NCBI GenBank assembly: GCA_902616645.1
Contig: CACMTO010000007.1
Coordinates: 1-64,000 of the forward strand
Source of the DNA: an uncultured Pelagibacteraceae bacterium
GTDB lineage: Bacteria > Pseudomonadota > Alphaproteobacteria > Pelagibacterales > Pelagibacteraceae
Length of the DNA stretch: 64,000 bases
Direction: 5' to 3'
Below, in pieces: positions 1-9,649 of this stretch. Within the stretch, counting starts at the first letter, position 1, and each line of letters opens with the position of its first letter. The notes beneath the pieces were generated by a model that saw only the letters and a program-made list of their open reading frames with translations, did not search any database and was not told the origin of the DNA. The position numbers and the translations under genes are program-made.

Positions 1-1
1 T

Positions 2-61
2 ATACGAGGCCAAATTGAAAATAATTTCTATAATGAAATGAAAGAGCTTAATTACTTATAA
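2..61 (+). CDS. 3' end of an unidentified gene (partial)
   Basis: An open frame enters from the left edge and stops with TAA at 59-61, two bases before the convergent hslU gene. Only about 19 residues are visible, ending in KELNYL, which is too little to identify a family. The tight convergent spacing matches the rest of the window and is the main reason to believe it is a real gene end. It could equally be a chance open frame. Confidence 0.3.
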   Translation: MRGQIENNFYNEMKELNYL

Positions 62-63
62 AT

Positions 64-1437
64 TTATAGAATGAATTTAGATAGATCTGTATCTTTTACC
101 AAGTTATCTAAATTTTTGTTTATATAATCCTTATTTATAATTACTTTTTCACCAGATCTATCTGTTGCAGTAAAACTAATCTCATCTAAAATTTTTTCAA
201 TAATAGTATGTAGTCTTCTTGCACCAATATTTTCTACAGTAGCATTTACCTCAGAGGCAATTTTTGCAATTTGATCTATACCATCCTCAGAAAATTCTAA
301 ATCAACATTTTCTGTTTTAAGCAAAGCAACATATTGTTTAATTAAACTAAAGTCTGGCTCTTTTAAAATTCTTTTAAAGTCTTCACTTGTTAAAGCCTCT
401 AATTCTACTCTAATTGGAAGTCTTCCTTGTAGCTCAGGAAGTAGATCAGAAGGTTTTGCAAGTTGAAATGCTCCTGATGCTATAAAAAGAATGTGGTCAG
501 TTTTAATAGGTCCATACTTTGTATTTACAGTTGTACCTTCTATTAAAGGCAACAAGTCTCTTTGTACTCCCTCTCTCGATACATCTCCACCAACTCTATC
601 AGTTCTTCCAGAAATTTTATCAATTTCATCTAAAAAAACTATTCCGTTGTTTTCAGTGGAAATTTTTGCAGCTTTTATAATTTTATCTTGCTCTATCAGT
701 TTATCAGACTCATCGTTAATAAGAATTTCATGAGACTCTTTCACAGTCATTTTTTTCTTCTTTTCTTTAGTGCCCATAGATTTTCCAAGCATTTCACCAA
801 TATTAATCATTCCTATATTAGCACCTGGCATACCTGGAATTTCAAAAGAGGTATTGCTTCCTCCAGTATCACTAACCGCTATTTCAATTTCATTATCGTC
901 TAAATCACCGTCTCTAAGCCTTTTTCTAAAACTCTCTCTCGTAGCTGTACTTGCTTTTTTTCCAACTAAAGCGTCTAATACTTTTTCCTCAGCTAGTTTT
1001 TGAGCTTGTGCATAAACTTCTTTTCTTTTCTTAATTTTTTCCATTGAAATCGCTATTTCAATTAGATCTCTAACAATTTGTTCAACATCTCTACCTACGT
1101 AACCAACTTCTGTAAATCTTGTTGCTTCAACTTTGACAAATGGTGCCTCAGCCAATTTAGAGAGTCTTCTTGAGATTTCAGTTTTTCCAACTCCAGTTGG
1201 ACCAATCATAAGTATATTTTTTGGTAATACCTCATTCTTCATTTCACCTTCTAAAGCTTGCCTTCTCCACCTATTTCTTAAGGCGACAGCAACTGCCTTC
1301 TTAGCCTTGTTTTGGCCAACTACAAAACGATCTAATTCAGATACTATCTCTCTAGGTGATAACGTGCTTACTAAATTTTCGTTACCTTTAATATTTTTAT
1401 CTTTAGGAACTAAAGGTGTTACATTTGATTTTTTCAT
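64..1437 (-). CDS. hslU: HslU, ATPase subunit of the HslUV protease
   Basis: This is the AAA+ unfoldase that feeds substrates to the HslV peptidase in the cytoplasm. The 457-residue protein has a Walker A motif GPTGVGKT at about residues 79-86, the pore-loop motif GYVG at about 112-115, a Walker B FLDE at about 268-271, and the C-terminal hydrophobic tail SKFIL that docks into HslV in this family. An intermediate domain rich in Lys and Glu lies at about 130-250. The gene follows hslV, with the start codon overlapping the hslV stop by one base, so the two are translated from one transcript. The length is normal for the family. Confidence 0.97.
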   Translation of the reverse strand: MKKSNVTPLVPKDKNIKGNENLVSTLSPREIVSELDRFVVGQNKAKKAVAVALRNRWRRQALEGEMKNEVLPKNILMIGPTGVGKTEISRRLSKLAEAPFVKVEATRFTEVGYVGRDVEQIVRDLIEIAISMEKIKKRKEVYAQAQKLAEEKVLDALVGKKASTATRESFRKRLRDGDLDDNEIEIAVSDTGGSNTSFEIPGMPGANIGMINIGEMLGKSMGTKEKKKKMTVKESHEILINDESDKLIEQDKIIKAAKISTENNGIVFLDEIDKISGRTDRVGGDVSREGVQRDLLPLIEGTTVNTKYGPIKTDHILFIASGAFQLAKPSDLLPELQGRLPIRVELEALTSEDFKRILKEPDFSLIKQYVALLKTENVDLEFSEDGIDQIAKIASEVNATVENIGARRLHTIIEKILDEISFTATDRSGEKVIINKDYINKNLDNLVKDTDLSKFIL

Positions 1438-1952
1438 TAAATTTTTTCTGTTTTAATATTGTTATTTGTAAATACACAAATTTCTGATGCAACCTTTATA
1501 GCTTTCTTTGCTACCTCTTCAGCACTCATGTCACTATCCATTAGTACTTTACCTGCTGCCAAAGCATAATTTCCACCAGAGCCTATTCCTATCACATCTC
1601 CTTCAGGCTCTAAAACATCTCCTGTCCCAGAAATTATATAACTATTATCTTTATCACCTATTGCCATCAACGCCTCTAATCTTCTAAGGTATTTGTCTGT
1701 TCTCCAGTCTTTAGCTAGCTCAACCGCAGCCCTTGAAAGATTCCCAGCATGTTTCTCTATTTTCGCCTCTAATCTCTCAAATAAAGTTAGCGCATCTGCA
1801 GTGGAACCTGCAAACCCAGCTACAACATCTCTTTTTTCTATTTTTCTCACTTTGGAAGCAGTGCTTTTAACAACTGTGTTGCCCATACTCACTTGACCAT
1901 CTCCAGCTACAACCACTTCATTGTTTTTTCTAACTAAAACTATTGTTGTCAT
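1437..1952 (-). CDS. hslV: HslV, peptidase subunit of the HslUV protease
   Basis: This is the proteasome-like threonine peptidase of HslUV. The protein of 171 residues begins MTTIVLVRK, so removal of the initiator Met exposes the catalytic Thr, as is usual in HslV. GDGQVSMG follows at about residues 18-25 and matches the conserved early segment of the family. It is the first gene of an hslV-hslU operon read leftwards. The 92-bp gap to hisB on the other side must hold divergent promoters. Confidence 0.97.
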   Translation of the reverse strand: MTTIVLVRKNNEVVVAGDGQVSMGNTVVKSTASKVRKIEKRDVVAGFAGSTADALTLFERLEAKIEKHAGNLSRAAVELAKDWRTDKYLRRLEALMAIGDKDNSYIISGTGDVLEPEGDVIGIGSGGNYALAAGKVLMDSDMSAEEVAKKAIKVASEICVFTNNNIKTEKI

Positions 1953-2003
1953 AGCTTATAAATGGATACTAATCTAAATAGTTCAAGTCTAGGTTTAGTA
2001 TTA

Positions 2004-2032
2004 TTGCCATAATTGGATAATATATGTATACC
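2004..2032 (+). promoter_or_regulatory. Putative sigma70-type promoter for the his operon
   Basis: TTGCCA (2004-2009) and TATACC (2027-2032) are separated by 17 bp in the hslV-hisB divergent gap. A start of transcription about 7 bp downstream would be near 2039, only a few bases before the hisB ATG at 2045. No Shine-Dalgarno sequence is visible, so the mRNA could be nearly leaderless. This is a motif match by eye in very AT-rich DNA. Confidence 0.35.
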
Positions 2033-2044
2033 TGTTTTTAAATC

Positions 2045-2635
2045 ATGAAACGTAAAGGTAAAATAAGTAGAAAAACAAAAGAGACCAGCATTAGTGTTGA
2101 TTTAAATATTGATGGTAATGGTAAATACAAAATTGACACAGGCATAGGTTTTTTAGATCATATGCTTGAGCAGCTATCTAAGCATTCATCTATAGATATG
2201 AATATTAAAGCTAAAGGCGACACGCATATCGACTTACATCATACTACTGAAGATACAGGTATTGCGATTGGGGAGGCATTGAAAAAAGCTTCAAAAAAAT
2301 TTATTGGAATTAGAAGATATGCACATGCAATGATACCCATGGATGAAACACTAACAAGAGTAGCTATCGATGTTTCAAATAGACCTTATTTAATTTGGAA
2401 AGTTAAGCTCAAAGTAGAAAAACTTGGAGAGATGGATACAGAACTTTTTAAAGAGTGGTTTCAGGCTTTTTCTCAAGCAGCTGGAATTACTTTACACGTT
2501 GAAAATATTTATGGTGATAATAGCCATCACATTATTGAGTCTTGTTTCAAAGGTTTAGCAAGATCTCTAAGAACTGCATTGGAAATGGACCCAAGGAATA
2601 AAAAAACAATTCCTTCTACCAAAGGTTCTTTATAA
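2045..2635 (+). CDS. hisB: Imidazoleglycerol-phosphate dehydratase HisB
   Basis: The enzyme dehydrates imidazole glycerol phosphate to imidazole acetol phosphate in histidine synthesis. The 196-residue protein is the monofunctional form, with no fused HisB-N phosphatase. It shows the metal-binding motifs HHTTED at about residues 65-70 and SHHIIES at about 160-166, the second copy of the repeated metal site. It leads a compact operon hisB-hisH-hisA-hisF-hisE followed by a HIT and a GNAT gene. hisG, hisD, hisC and hisI are not in this cluster. Confidence 0.97.
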   Translation: MKRKGKISRKTKETSISVDLNIDGNGKYKIDTGIGFLDHMLEQLSKHSSIDMNIKAKGDTHIDLHHTTEDTGIAIGEALKKASKKFIGIRRYAHAMIPMDETLTRVAIDVSNRPYLIWKVKLKVEKLGEMDTELFKEWFQAFSQAAGITLHVENIYGDNSHHIIESCFKGLARSLRTALEMDPRNKKTIPSTKGSL

Positions 2636-2640
2636 GTTTA

Positions 2641-3267
2641 ATGAACGTTACAATTGTTGATTATAATTCGGGTAATATAAGCTCGGTGATAAACTCTTTT
2701 AAAGAAGTTGCTCAAGATAAAGTAAATATCGAAGTTACTTCAGATTTAAACAAGATTAAATCAAGCGATAAAGTAGTTTTACCAGGGCAGGGGTCATTTA
2801 AAAGTTGTGTAGATGCTTTAAATAAAATTAATGGGCTTTCAGATACATTAAATGAATTTGCAATAATAAATAAAAAACCTCTTCTCGGGATTTGTGTTGG
2901 CTTACAAATGTTTGCTGATATTGGCTATGAAGAAACTGAAACTAAAGGGTTAGGTTGGATTTCAGGTAAAGTTGCAAAAATAGATAATCAAAATGGTAAA
3001 TATAAGCTTCCTCATATTGGCTGGAACCAAATCAATATTGTAAAAGACAGTAAAATTTTTAACGATGTAGAAAATAATTCTCATATGTATTTTGTTCATA
3101 GTTATGAATTTATTCCTAATGATAGAGGTGTAATTTCAGCTACAACAGATTATTCATCAAATATTGTTTGTTCTGTTGAAAAAGAAAATATCTTTGGAAC
3201 CCAATTTCACCCTGAGAAAAGTGATAAGATGGGACTTAAAATAATTGATAATTTTATAAGTTTATAA
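2641..3267 (+). CDS. hisH: Imidazole glycerol phosphate synthase glutaminase subunit HisH
   Basis: This class I glutamine amidotransferase supplies ammonia to HisF. The nucleophile is Cys85 in LLGICVGLQ, and the catalytic His-Glu pair lies in the C-terminal FHPEKS motif at about residue 190. The oxyanion strand motif PGQGSF near residue 48 replaces the common PGVGAF. The length of 208 residues is normal. The gene sits 5 bp after hisB and 3 bp before hisA, so it is surely cotranscribed and probably translationally coupled. Confidence 0.96.
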   Translation: MNVTIVDYNSGNISSVINSFKEVAQDKVNIEVTSDLNKIKSSDKVVLPGQGSFKSCVDALNKINGLSDTLNEFAIINKKPLLGICVGLQMFADIGYEETETKGLGWISGKVAKIDNQNGKYKLPHIGWNQINIVKDSKIFNDVENNSHMYFVHSYEFIPNDRGVISATTDYSSNIVCSVEKENIFGTQFHPEKSDKMGLKIIDNFISL

Positions 3268-3270
3268 AAG

Positions 3271-3987
3271 ATGAAAATATTTCCGGCTATAGATATTAAA
3301 GATAAAAAGTGTGTAAGGTTAGTAAAAGGAAATTTTGAAAATAAAACCGAGTACGAAGTGTCTCCTATTGAACAGGCCGGTAAATATAAAGATCATGGAT
3401 TTAAAAATTTACACATTGTTGATTTAGATGGTGCTTTAACTGGTGAAACAGTAAATTTAGATATTATTCAGGATATAGTTGGTAAATTTAATTTAAAGGT
3501 TGAAGTAGGTGGCGGTATTAGAAATTCTAATAGTATTCAAAAATATTTTGATGCTGGTGTTGAGAAAGTGATCCTAGGTAGTGCTGCTATAAAGAATAAA
3601 AAATTTCTAAAAGAAGCATGTGAAAAATTTCCTAACAAAATTGCTTTAGGTTTAGATGCTAAAGACGGATATTTGTCAGTATCAGGATGGAAAGAAAGCT
3701 CTAACCAATTAACTATAGATTATTTAAAAGAAGTTAATGATTATGGAGTTAGTAGATTGATTTATACTGATATTAATCGAGATGGCATGAAACAAAGTCC
3801 AAATTTTGATGAAACATCAAAAGTTGCAGAAATATCAAATTGTCCAGTGATTATATCCGGTGGAGTTTCATCAATAGCTGACATAAAGAAAGCAAAGAAT
3901 TTGAGCAATGTTGAAGGCATAATAGTTGGTAAAGCTATTTATGATGGTGATATTCAGTTAGAAGAATTGGTTAGAGAAGATGCTTAA
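3271..3987 (+). CDS. hisA: HisA, ProFAR isomerase
   Basis: HisA performs the Amadori isomerisation of ProFAR to PRFAR. It is a (beta/alpha)8 barrel of 238 residues with the catalytic Asp8 in FPAIDIKD and the second Asp in the GLDAKDG segment at about residue 130. Phosphate-binding loops GGGIRN (about 81-86) and SGGVSS (about 194-199) are both present. Its end overlaps the hisF start by 8 bp, which suggests translational coupling of these two related barrel enzymes. Confidence 0.96.
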   Translation: MKIFPAIDIKDKKCVRLVKGNFENKTEYEVSPIEQAGKYKDHGFKNLHIVDLDGALTGETVNLDIIQDIVGKFNLKVEVGGGIRNSNSIQKYFDAGVEKVILGSAAIKNKKFLKEACEKFPNKIALGLDAKDGYLSVSGWKESSNQLTIDYLKEVNDYGVSRLIYTDINRDGMKQSPNFDETSKVAEISNCPVIISGGVSSIADIKKAKNLSNVEGIIVGKAIYDGDIQLEELVREDA

Positions 3988-4735
3988 AAATAGAATAATA
4001 CCTTGCTTAGATGTTAAAAATGGTCGAGTTGTTAAGGGTATTAATTTTGTAGATCTAAAAGATGCAGGGGACCCTGTAGAACAAGCTAAAATCTATAGTG
4101 ATGGCGGGGCTGATGAAATTTGTTTTTTAGATATAACTGCCTCAAATGAAAACAGAGATATTATCTATGATGTTGTGGAGAAAACTTCAAAAAAATGTTT
4201 TGTACCTCTGACTGTCGGGGGTGGCATTAGAAGCGTCGAGGATATAAAAAAGTTACTTAATTGTGGTGCTGATAAAGTATCGATCAATACAGCAGCGGTT
4301 GAAAATTCAAATGTTGTAATAGATAGCTCAAAAAAATTTGGGTCTCAATGTATTGTGGTTGCAATTGATGCAAAAAAAAATGGAGATAAATGGGAAGTAT
4401 TTACTCACGGAGGAAGAAAAAATAGTGGTATCGATGCATTAAACTATGCGAAAAAAATGGAACAAAATGGTGCTGGAGAGTTGCTAGTAACTTCTATGGA
4501 TCGAGATGGCACACAAATTGGCTATGATATTGATTTGATGTCAAAAATTTCATCTAAAGTAAATATTCCAGTTATCGCATCAGGTGGTGTTGGTAATTTA
4601 GATCACCTAGTGGAGGGAATTAAATTAGGAAAAGCTAGTGCAGTTTTAGCAGCTTCTATATTTCATTATGGAAAACACTCTATAAAAGATGCTAAGGATT
4701 ATTTGGATTCAAAAGGAATACCTGTTAGAATTTAA
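3980..4735 (+). CDS. hisF: Imidazole glycerol phosphate synthase cyclase subunit HisF
   Basis: HisF condenses PRFAR with ammonia from HisH to make imidazole glycerol phosphate and AICAR. It is a 251-residue (beta/alpha)8 barrel with the catalytic Asp11 in PCLDVKNG, the second catalytic Asp in VAIDAKK at about residue 130, and phosphate loops GGGIRS and ASGGVGN. The AICAR made here feeds purine synthesis through PurH, which is also encoded in this window at 10789-12324. Confidence 0.97.
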   Translation: MLKNRIIPCLDVKNGRVVKGINFVDLKDAGDPVEQAKIYSDGGADEICFLDITASNENRDIIYDVVEKTSKKCFVPLTVGGGIRSVEDIKKLLNCGADKVSINTAAVENSNVVIDSSKKFGSQCIVVAIDAKKNGDKWEVFTHGGRKNSGIDALNYAKKMEQNGAGELLVTSMDRDGTQIGYDIDLMSKISSKVNIPVIASGGVGNLDHLVEGIKLGKASAVLAASIFHYGKHSIKDAKDYLDSKGIPVRI

Positions 4736-4736
4736 C

Positions 4737-5009
4737 ATGCTTAATACTTTAGAAAGCTTATTTAATCTTGCGAGAGAACGAAAAAAAACTCCAGTTGATG
4801 GCTCATATACAAATAAATTACTCAGTGATAAATCTTTGAGTAGAGAAAAAGTTCTAGAGGAAATTGATGAACTTATTGAAGCTGTAGAAAAAAACTCAAA
4901 CAAAATTCATGAAGCAGCAGATGTTTTTTATCATTTAATAATGTATCTAGAGGCAAATGATGTAAAAATTGAAGAGGTAATGGATGAACTTAACAGAAGA
5001 AAAAAATGA
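4737..5009 (+). CDS. hisE: Phosphoribosyl-ATP pyrophosphatase HisE
   Basis: HisE hydrolyses phosphoribosyl-ATP to phosphoribosyl-AMP. I placed the start at the ATG at 4737, one base after the hisF stop, which gives a 90-residue protein beginning MLNTLESL; the longer reading from 4689 only adds residues overlapping hisF. The MazG-like all-helical fold shows EEIDELIEA and HEAADVFYHL, which carry the acidic metal ligands. HisE is separate from HisI, the common alphaproteobacterial arrangement. Its end overlaps the next gene by 4 bp. Confidence 0.93.
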   Translation: MLNTLESLFNLARERKKTPVDGSYTNKLLSDKSLSREKVLEEIDELIEAVEKNSNKIHEAADVFYHLIMYLEANDVKIEEVMDELNRRKK

Positions 5010-5371
5010 GTTACGACGATAATAATATTTTTGCTAAAATTTTAAGAGGAGAAATTCCTTGTAAAAAGATTTATGAGGATGATCATGTTTTGTCATTTCA
5101 CGACATTAACCCACAAAAAAAAATTCATGCATTGGTAATACCCAAAGGAAAATATATTGATTTAGACGACTTTAGTTTAAACGCTACTCCTGATGAAATG
5201 GTGGGTCTACTAAAAGGAATAAATATTGTAGCTAGAAAGCTTGGGATTTCGGTAGATACAGGAAAAGGATATAGAGCTTTGTCAAATATTAGTGAACACG
5301 GTGGTCAAGAGGTGCCTCATCTACACTTTCATTTATTTGGTGGTGAAAGAGTTGGTAAGATGGTTGAGTGA
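5006..5371 (+). CDS. HIT family nucleotide-binding protein
   Basis: This 121-residue protein belongs to the Hint/PKCI branch of the histidine triad family, which hydrolyses adenosine 5'-phosphoramidates. The signature HLHFHLFGG with its alternating histidines is near residues 107-115, and the N-terminal IFAKILRGEIPC is typical. It directly follows hisE with a 4-bp overlap, an arrangement seen in many Alphaproteobacteria. The physiological substrate is not deducible from sequence. Confidence 0.93.
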   Translation: MSYDDNNIFAKILRGEIPCKKIYEDDHVLSFHDINPQKKIHALVIPKGKYIDLDDFSLNATPDEMVGLLKGINIVARKLGISVDTGKGYRALSNISEHGGQEVPHLHFHLFGGERVGKMVE

Positions 5372-5871
5372 GTAAAAGCGTTGAAAGAAATTATCTAGAA
5401 ATCCATTCTATTGATGAATTAAAAGAATCAGTAAAAATTTATAAGGATTATTCAATTAATCTTTTAAAACCAGAAAACTTCCAACTGAATAAATTTTTTT
5501 ATAAAAACGTGGGCAAAAAACACCATTGGGTAGATCGCTTAGTTTGGACTGATAAAGAATGGATACAATATGTTTCAGACAAAAAGGTTAGAACTTATGT
5601 TTTAAAAAATAATAATGATCTGGCTGGTTATTTTGAGCTTATATTTCATAGAGATAAAAATGAAATTGAAATAGCTTATCTCGGTTTATTAGAGGAATAT
5701 CAGAACAAAAATCTTGGTTCATTTCTTTTAACGGTAGCTATAAAAAACTCATTTTTAGAAAAAGTAAAGAGAGTATGGGTCCATACGTGTTCTTTAGATC
5801 ATAAAAATGCATTAAACAATTACATCTCCAGAGGGATGAAAATTTTTAAAAAAGAAAAAATTTCTATATAG
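5368..5871 (+). CDS. GNAT family N-acetyltransferase
   Basis: This 167-residue protein starts with GTG at 5368, overlapping the TGA of the HIT gene. The acetyl-CoA-binding region is recognisable as the strand IEIAYLGL followed by EEYQNKNLGSFLL at about residues 104-127, equivalent to the Q/RxxGxG/A loop of GNATs, here with N-L-G-S. The late strand RVWVHTCSLDHKNAL is also typical. The substrate is unknown. As the last gene of the his transcript it may simply be carried along. It converges on lolA with a 1-bp gap. Confidence 0.85.
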   Translation: MSKSVERNYLEIHSIDELKESVKIYKDYSINLLKPENFQLNKFFYKNVGKKHHWVDRLVWTDKEWIQYVSDKKVRTYVLKNNNDLAGYFELIFHRDKNEIEIAYLGLLEEYQNKNLGSFLLTVAIKNSFLEKVKRVWVHTCSLDHKNALNNYISRGMKIFKKEKISI

Positions 5872-5872
5872 T

Positions 5873-6430
5873 TCAATTTTGTTCTGGAATTTTAAAAAGA
5901 TTTTCTCTCATTTTTTGATTTTTAATTATTGAAGATATATAAGTAATAACAAGATTTTGATATATATCTAATGTTTGCCAACCAATCAAATTCAAAGAAT
6001 TTATATCAAAAAAAATATTAATTTGATTCTCACCCTCTGTTAATAAAAAATTGACATATTTTTCATTAACAATTTGTTCTTCCGAGTCTGCTATTTTCTT
6101 CAATATGAATTTTTTATTTAATATAAAATCGAGAGGAGTTTTTTTTAGTGGGTATACGTAATAGCTGCTTGAAGTTTTTATAACCAAAGATTTTCCATTA
6201 GACACTAATATCTTATTATTGTTTGAATCATATTTGCAATATATTTTTTTCGGATATTTAATAATGCAAATACCATTTTCTGTTTTACCATTGATATTTT
6301 GCTCAAAATTGAATTGTAGATTATCTATTTCTTTTAAATTAGATAATATTTCTTGTTTAATAGATGCATTTATCTCGAAGGAAAATAATAAAAAGAATAA
6401 TAAAAAAAAAGTTTTTTTATTAAAGAACAT
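5873..6430 (-). CDS. lolA: LolA-like periplasmic lipoprotein carrier
   Basis: LolA shuttles outer-membrane lipoproteins across the periplasm. I chose the ATG at 6430 (MFFNKKTFF), which gives 185 residues with a clear signal peptide of Lys followed by a Phe/Leu stretch ending near NA-SI; an upstream ATG at 6445 is also open. The mature part shows the LolA pattern FNFEQNINGKTENG and a beta-rich body. The start overlaps the end of ftsK by 11 bp. The ftsK-lolA order is common in Alphaproteobacteria and supports the call, although the sequence is divergent. Confidence 0.82.
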   Translation of the reverse strand: MFFNKKTFFLLFFLLFSFEINASIKQEILSNLKEIDNLQFNFEQNINGKTENGICIIKYPKKIYCKYDSNNNKILVSNGKSLVIKTSSSYYVYPLKKTPLDFILNKKFILKKIADSEEQIVNEKYVNFLLTEGENQINIFFDINSLNLIGWQTLDIYQNLVITYISSIIKNQKMRENLFKIPEQN

Positions 6431-8543
6431 CTCTCTTGCCAACATGATTTGCTTTACTTACTATACCTTCTTCTTCCATCATATCTATTATTCTAGCGGC
6501 CCTATTGTAACCAATTTGAAGTTTCCTCTGTAAAAACGATGTAGACGCCTTTCTCTCAGATTTAATAATTTCAATTGCAGTTTCATAAAGATCATCTTTT
6601 TCCCCTTGATTTTTAGAATTTTCACTGATTTCTTTTTCATCTGCAAAATTTAAAATCTCATCTACATACTCTGGCTCTTTTTGAGATCTTATAAAATTGT
6701 TTATCTTTTCAATTTCATCATCCGATACAAACGGCGCATGAATTCTTATTATTTTATTAGCTGCAGACATAAATAACATATCACCTTTACCTAGCAATTG
6801 TTCAGCACCTTGTTCTCCAAGAATTGTTCTACTATCAATTTTTGAAGTTACTTGGAAAGAAATACGTGTTGGAAAATTAGCTTTAATAGTACCAGTAATT
6901 ACATCAACACTAGGTCTCTGCGTTGCCATTATAATATGAATTCCTGCAGCCCTTGCCATCTGTGATAATTTTTGAATATAATTTTCAATTTCTTTACCAG
7001 CTACTAACATTAAATCAGACATTTCATCCACAACAACAACAATGTATGGCATAGGCAATTTATGTTTATTATTATAACTGTCTATATTTCTTACACCTTC
7101 TTTAGTCATCAACCTATATCTACTTTCCATTTCTTTAACGACCCAACCTAAAACTGATGCTGCTTTTTTTGCCTCTGTTATTACTGGACATAATAAATGT
7201 GGAACACCCTCATATGTAGATAGCTCTAACATTTTTGGATCAATTAAAATAAATTTACATTTTTCAGGGGTGTGTTTATAAAGTAATGATAAAATTATCG
7301 TATTTATACAAACAGATTTACCTGAGCCAGTAGTACCAGCTATCAACAAGTGAGGCATTGAAGTAAGATCGCCAATAATTGGTCGACCAGAAATATTTTT
7401 ACCTAAGGCAATGGGAAGCTTAATTTCCTTTTTTTTAAAATCTGGGTCGCTTAAAATTTCACTTAAGTAAACATTTTCTCTTACTGAATTTGGAAGTTCT
7501 ATTCCAACTGTATTTCGTCCAGGTATTGTTGAAATACGTGCAGACTCTGAGCTTGTATTTCTTGCAATATCATCTGAAAGATTAATTATTTTAGAGACCT
7601 TTACTCCAGCAGCAGGCTCAAATTCATTTAAAGTTACTACTGGCCCATGACTCACTTTTTTAATATTTCCATTTACACCAAAATCTAAAAGAATTTTTTC
7701 AAGAAATTCTGGATCATTTTTTTCTTCACTGGTTGATTTATTTCTTTCGTTTTTAGATGGTATTTTAAGAAGATCAATTGAGGGGAGTTTAAAAATATTT
7801 CTGATTTGTGATTTATTTTCACGAGTCTTGATAAAGGGCAGGTCCTCTTGAATTAAATTTTTAATTTCCTCTTGAGGTATATATTCGTTAATTAACTCTT
7901 TTTCGTCTGTATAATTTTTTTGTTTGCTTTTGAATAAAAATTTATTAACTTTTTTTAATGATTGAATAAACTTTTTTAAATTAAAATTAATACTCTTTAA
8001 GAATAAAAAAAATATTATTAGTATAAATAAACAATAGGATATACTTTCACTAAGATTAATTGTGGTTTTTAAAAATTCGAAATTAAGATAATTACCAACA
8101 AAACCTCCACTTCCATTTATGTAAAGTTCAAACGAATTATTATAAAAATGATTAAAAAATATTGAACCTATAAGAGAGTAAATGATAACAAAAAATAAAT
8201 TTTCTATTAGTATAAAAATCTCTTTTCTTTTAAAAATATGAATCCCACTGAAAATAAGTGTAATAGGTACCAGATAAGATATAAGGCCAATCGACTGCAA
8301 GAATAGATCAGAAGTGTAACTGCCTTGAAAACCTAATATATTTTTAATTTTAGTACTTTCAGGAAAAATAAAGTTAGGATCAGTTGGACTGTACGATATT
8401 AAGGCAAGTAATAGTAAAAAGCCTAAGGAAGATATTATTATTCCCTTAATTTCTATCAATCGATTTATAACAAAATAAAGTGTTAAATTTGCAAATTTTT
8501 TTATATTCATAATTAATGAATCAAATTTATCACTTTGTATCAT
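6420..8543 (-). CDS. ftsK: DNA translocase FtsK
   Basis: FtsK couples chromosome segregation to septation. The 707-residue protein has about four transmembrane helices in its first 190 residues, a short linker, a RecA-like motor with Walker A GTTGSGKS at about 403-410 and Walker B IVVVVDEMSDL, and a C-terminal winged-helix gamma domain (SFLQRKLQIGYNRAARI) that reads polar DNA motifs. The linker is short compared with E. coli FtsK, as in other streamlined genomes. The true start could be 33 bp further in (MNIKKF). Confidence 0.95.
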   Translation of the reverse strand: MIQSDKFDSLIMNIKKFANLTLYFVINRLIEIKGIIISSLGFLLLLALISYSPTDPNFIFPESTKIKNILGFQGSYTSDLFLQSIGLISYLVPITLIFSGIHIFKRKEIFILIENLFFVIIYSLIGSIFFNHFYNNSFELYINGSGGFVGNYLNFEFLKTTINLSESISYCLFILIIFFLFLKSINFNLKKFIQSLKKVNKFLFKSKQKNYTDEKELINEYIPQEEIKNLIQEDLPFIKTRENKSQIRNIFKLPSIDLLKIPSKNERNKSTSEEKNDPEFLEKILLDFGVNGNIKKVSHGPVVTLNEFEPAAGVKVSKIINLSDDIARNTSSESARISTIPGRNTVGIELPNSVRENVYLSEILSDPDFKKKEIKLPIALGKNISGRPIIGDLTSMPHLLIAGTTGSGKSVCINTIILSLLYKHTPEKCKFILIDPKMLELSTYEGVPHLLCPVITEAKKAASVLGWVVKEMESRYRLMTKEGVRNIDSYNNKHKLPMPYIVVVVDEMSDLMLVAGKEIENYIQKLSQMARAAGIHIIMATQRPSVDVITGTIKANFPTRISFQVTSKIDSRTILGEQGAEQLLGKGDMLFMSAANKIIRIHAPFVSDDEIEKINNFIRSQKEPEYVDEILNFADEKEISENSKNQGEKDDLYETAIEIIKSERKASTSFLQRKLQIGYNRAARIIDMMEEEGIVSKANHVGKRDVL

Positions 8544-8574
8544 CTAATTTTTATTGTTAAAATTAAAAATTATT

Positions 8575-9648
8575 ATGAAAGTTTGTATTTTAGGAAATGG
8601 ACTAACAAGCTTAACTTTGGCCAAATCTTTGATTAACCAAGGACTACAAGTAGATTTATTTTGTGAAAAAAAAATTAAAAACTACAACAAGACACGTACA
8701 ATAGGACTGTCCAAAAGTAATATAGAATTTTTTAATAAAAATATATTAAACATTGAAAAATTATTATGGGATATAAAAAAAATTGAGGTGTTTAGTGAAA
8801 ACCTCAAGAATAAAAAGATTATTGATTTTGAAAATAATAATCAAAGACTTTTTTCAATAATTAAAAATTACCAATTAATAAATCTTTTACTGACAAGTTT
8901 AAAAAAAAATAGGTGTTTTAGTTTCAAATACAAAAATTATAATTATGAATTTTTAAAGAAAAAATATAAAATTATCTTAAATTGTGAATTTAATAACAAA
9001 ATTACAAAACAATATTTTTTTAAAAAATTTGATAAAGACTACAAAAGTCGTGCGTATACTACAATAATAAATCACAAGAGATTAAAAAATAATATTGCTT
9101 ATCAAGTCTTTACAGTGGGAGGACCAATTGCATTTTTACCCATATCAAATAATAAAACATCAGTTGTTTTTTCTCTTCGTAATAAAAATAATAACTTTGA
9201 TGTAAAGTCACAAATCAAAAAATATAATTTTAAATATGAAAATATAAAATTCCAAAAAATAGATTCTTTTAAATTAAAATCTTTAGATTTGCGAACTTAT
9301 CATTATAAAAATATATTAGCTTTTGGAGATTTACTTCACAAGATACATCCTCTAGCTGGACAAGGTTTTAATATCTCAATTAGGGATATTAAAGAGCTGA
9401 TATCTTTAATTAAGTTTAAAATTGAACTTGGTTTAGATTTAGATAATTCAATATGTGAAGATTTTGAAAGTCGTACAAGGCATAAAAATTACCTTTTCAC
9501 GAGCGGTATTGACTTTATTTACGAATTTTTTAAATTTGAAAGTCAAAGTAAAAATTCTTTTTTAAGCAATACAGTAAAATTTTTAGGTAAAAATAAAAAT
9601 GCTAATAAACTTTTTTCAAAAGTTGCTGATAATGGAATTATATTTTAA
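8575..9648 (+). CDS. UbiH/UbiF/COQ6-type FAD hydroxylase
   Basis: This is a flavoprotein monooxygenase most likely acting in ubiquinone ring hydroxylation. I chose the ATG at 8575; an upstream TTG at 8554 is in frame but less likely. The N-terminus has the dinucleotide-binding GNGLTSLTLA, and the C-terminal half has the second FAD motif FGDLLHKIHPLAGQGFN, which is diagnostic of this family. At 357 residues it is slightly short and highly Lys/Asn-rich. The ring position it hydroxylates cannot be told from sequence. It is divergent from ftsK with a 31-bp gap. Confidence 0.82.
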   Translation: MKVCILGNGLTSLTLAKSLINQGLQVDLFCEKKIKNYNKTRTIGLSKSNIEFFNKNILNIEKLLWDIKKIEVFSENLKNKKIIDFENNNQRLFSIIKNYQLINLLLTSLKKNRCFSFKYKNYNYEFLKKKYKIILNCEFNNKITKQYFFKKFDKDYKSRAYTTIINHKRLKNNIAYQVFTVGGPIAFLPISNNKTSVVFSLRNKNNNFDVKSQIKKYNFKYENIKFQKIDSFKLKSLDLRTYHYKNILAFGDLLHKIHPLAGQGFNISIRDIKELISLIKFKIELGLDLDNSICEDFESRTRHKNYLFTSGIDFIYEFFKFESQSKNSFLSNTVKFLGKNKNANKLFSKVADNGIIF

Positions 9649-9649
9649 A

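Noticed and set aside
770..1003. Antisense open frames within hslU
   Set aside because: They lie wholly inside a strongly conserved gene on the other strand and show only the hydrophobic bias expected of such shadows.
4689..4736. Longer N-terminus for HisE starting within hisF
   Set aside because: The extra residues overlap hisF and do not resemble HisE. The ATG at 4737 gives the normal length.
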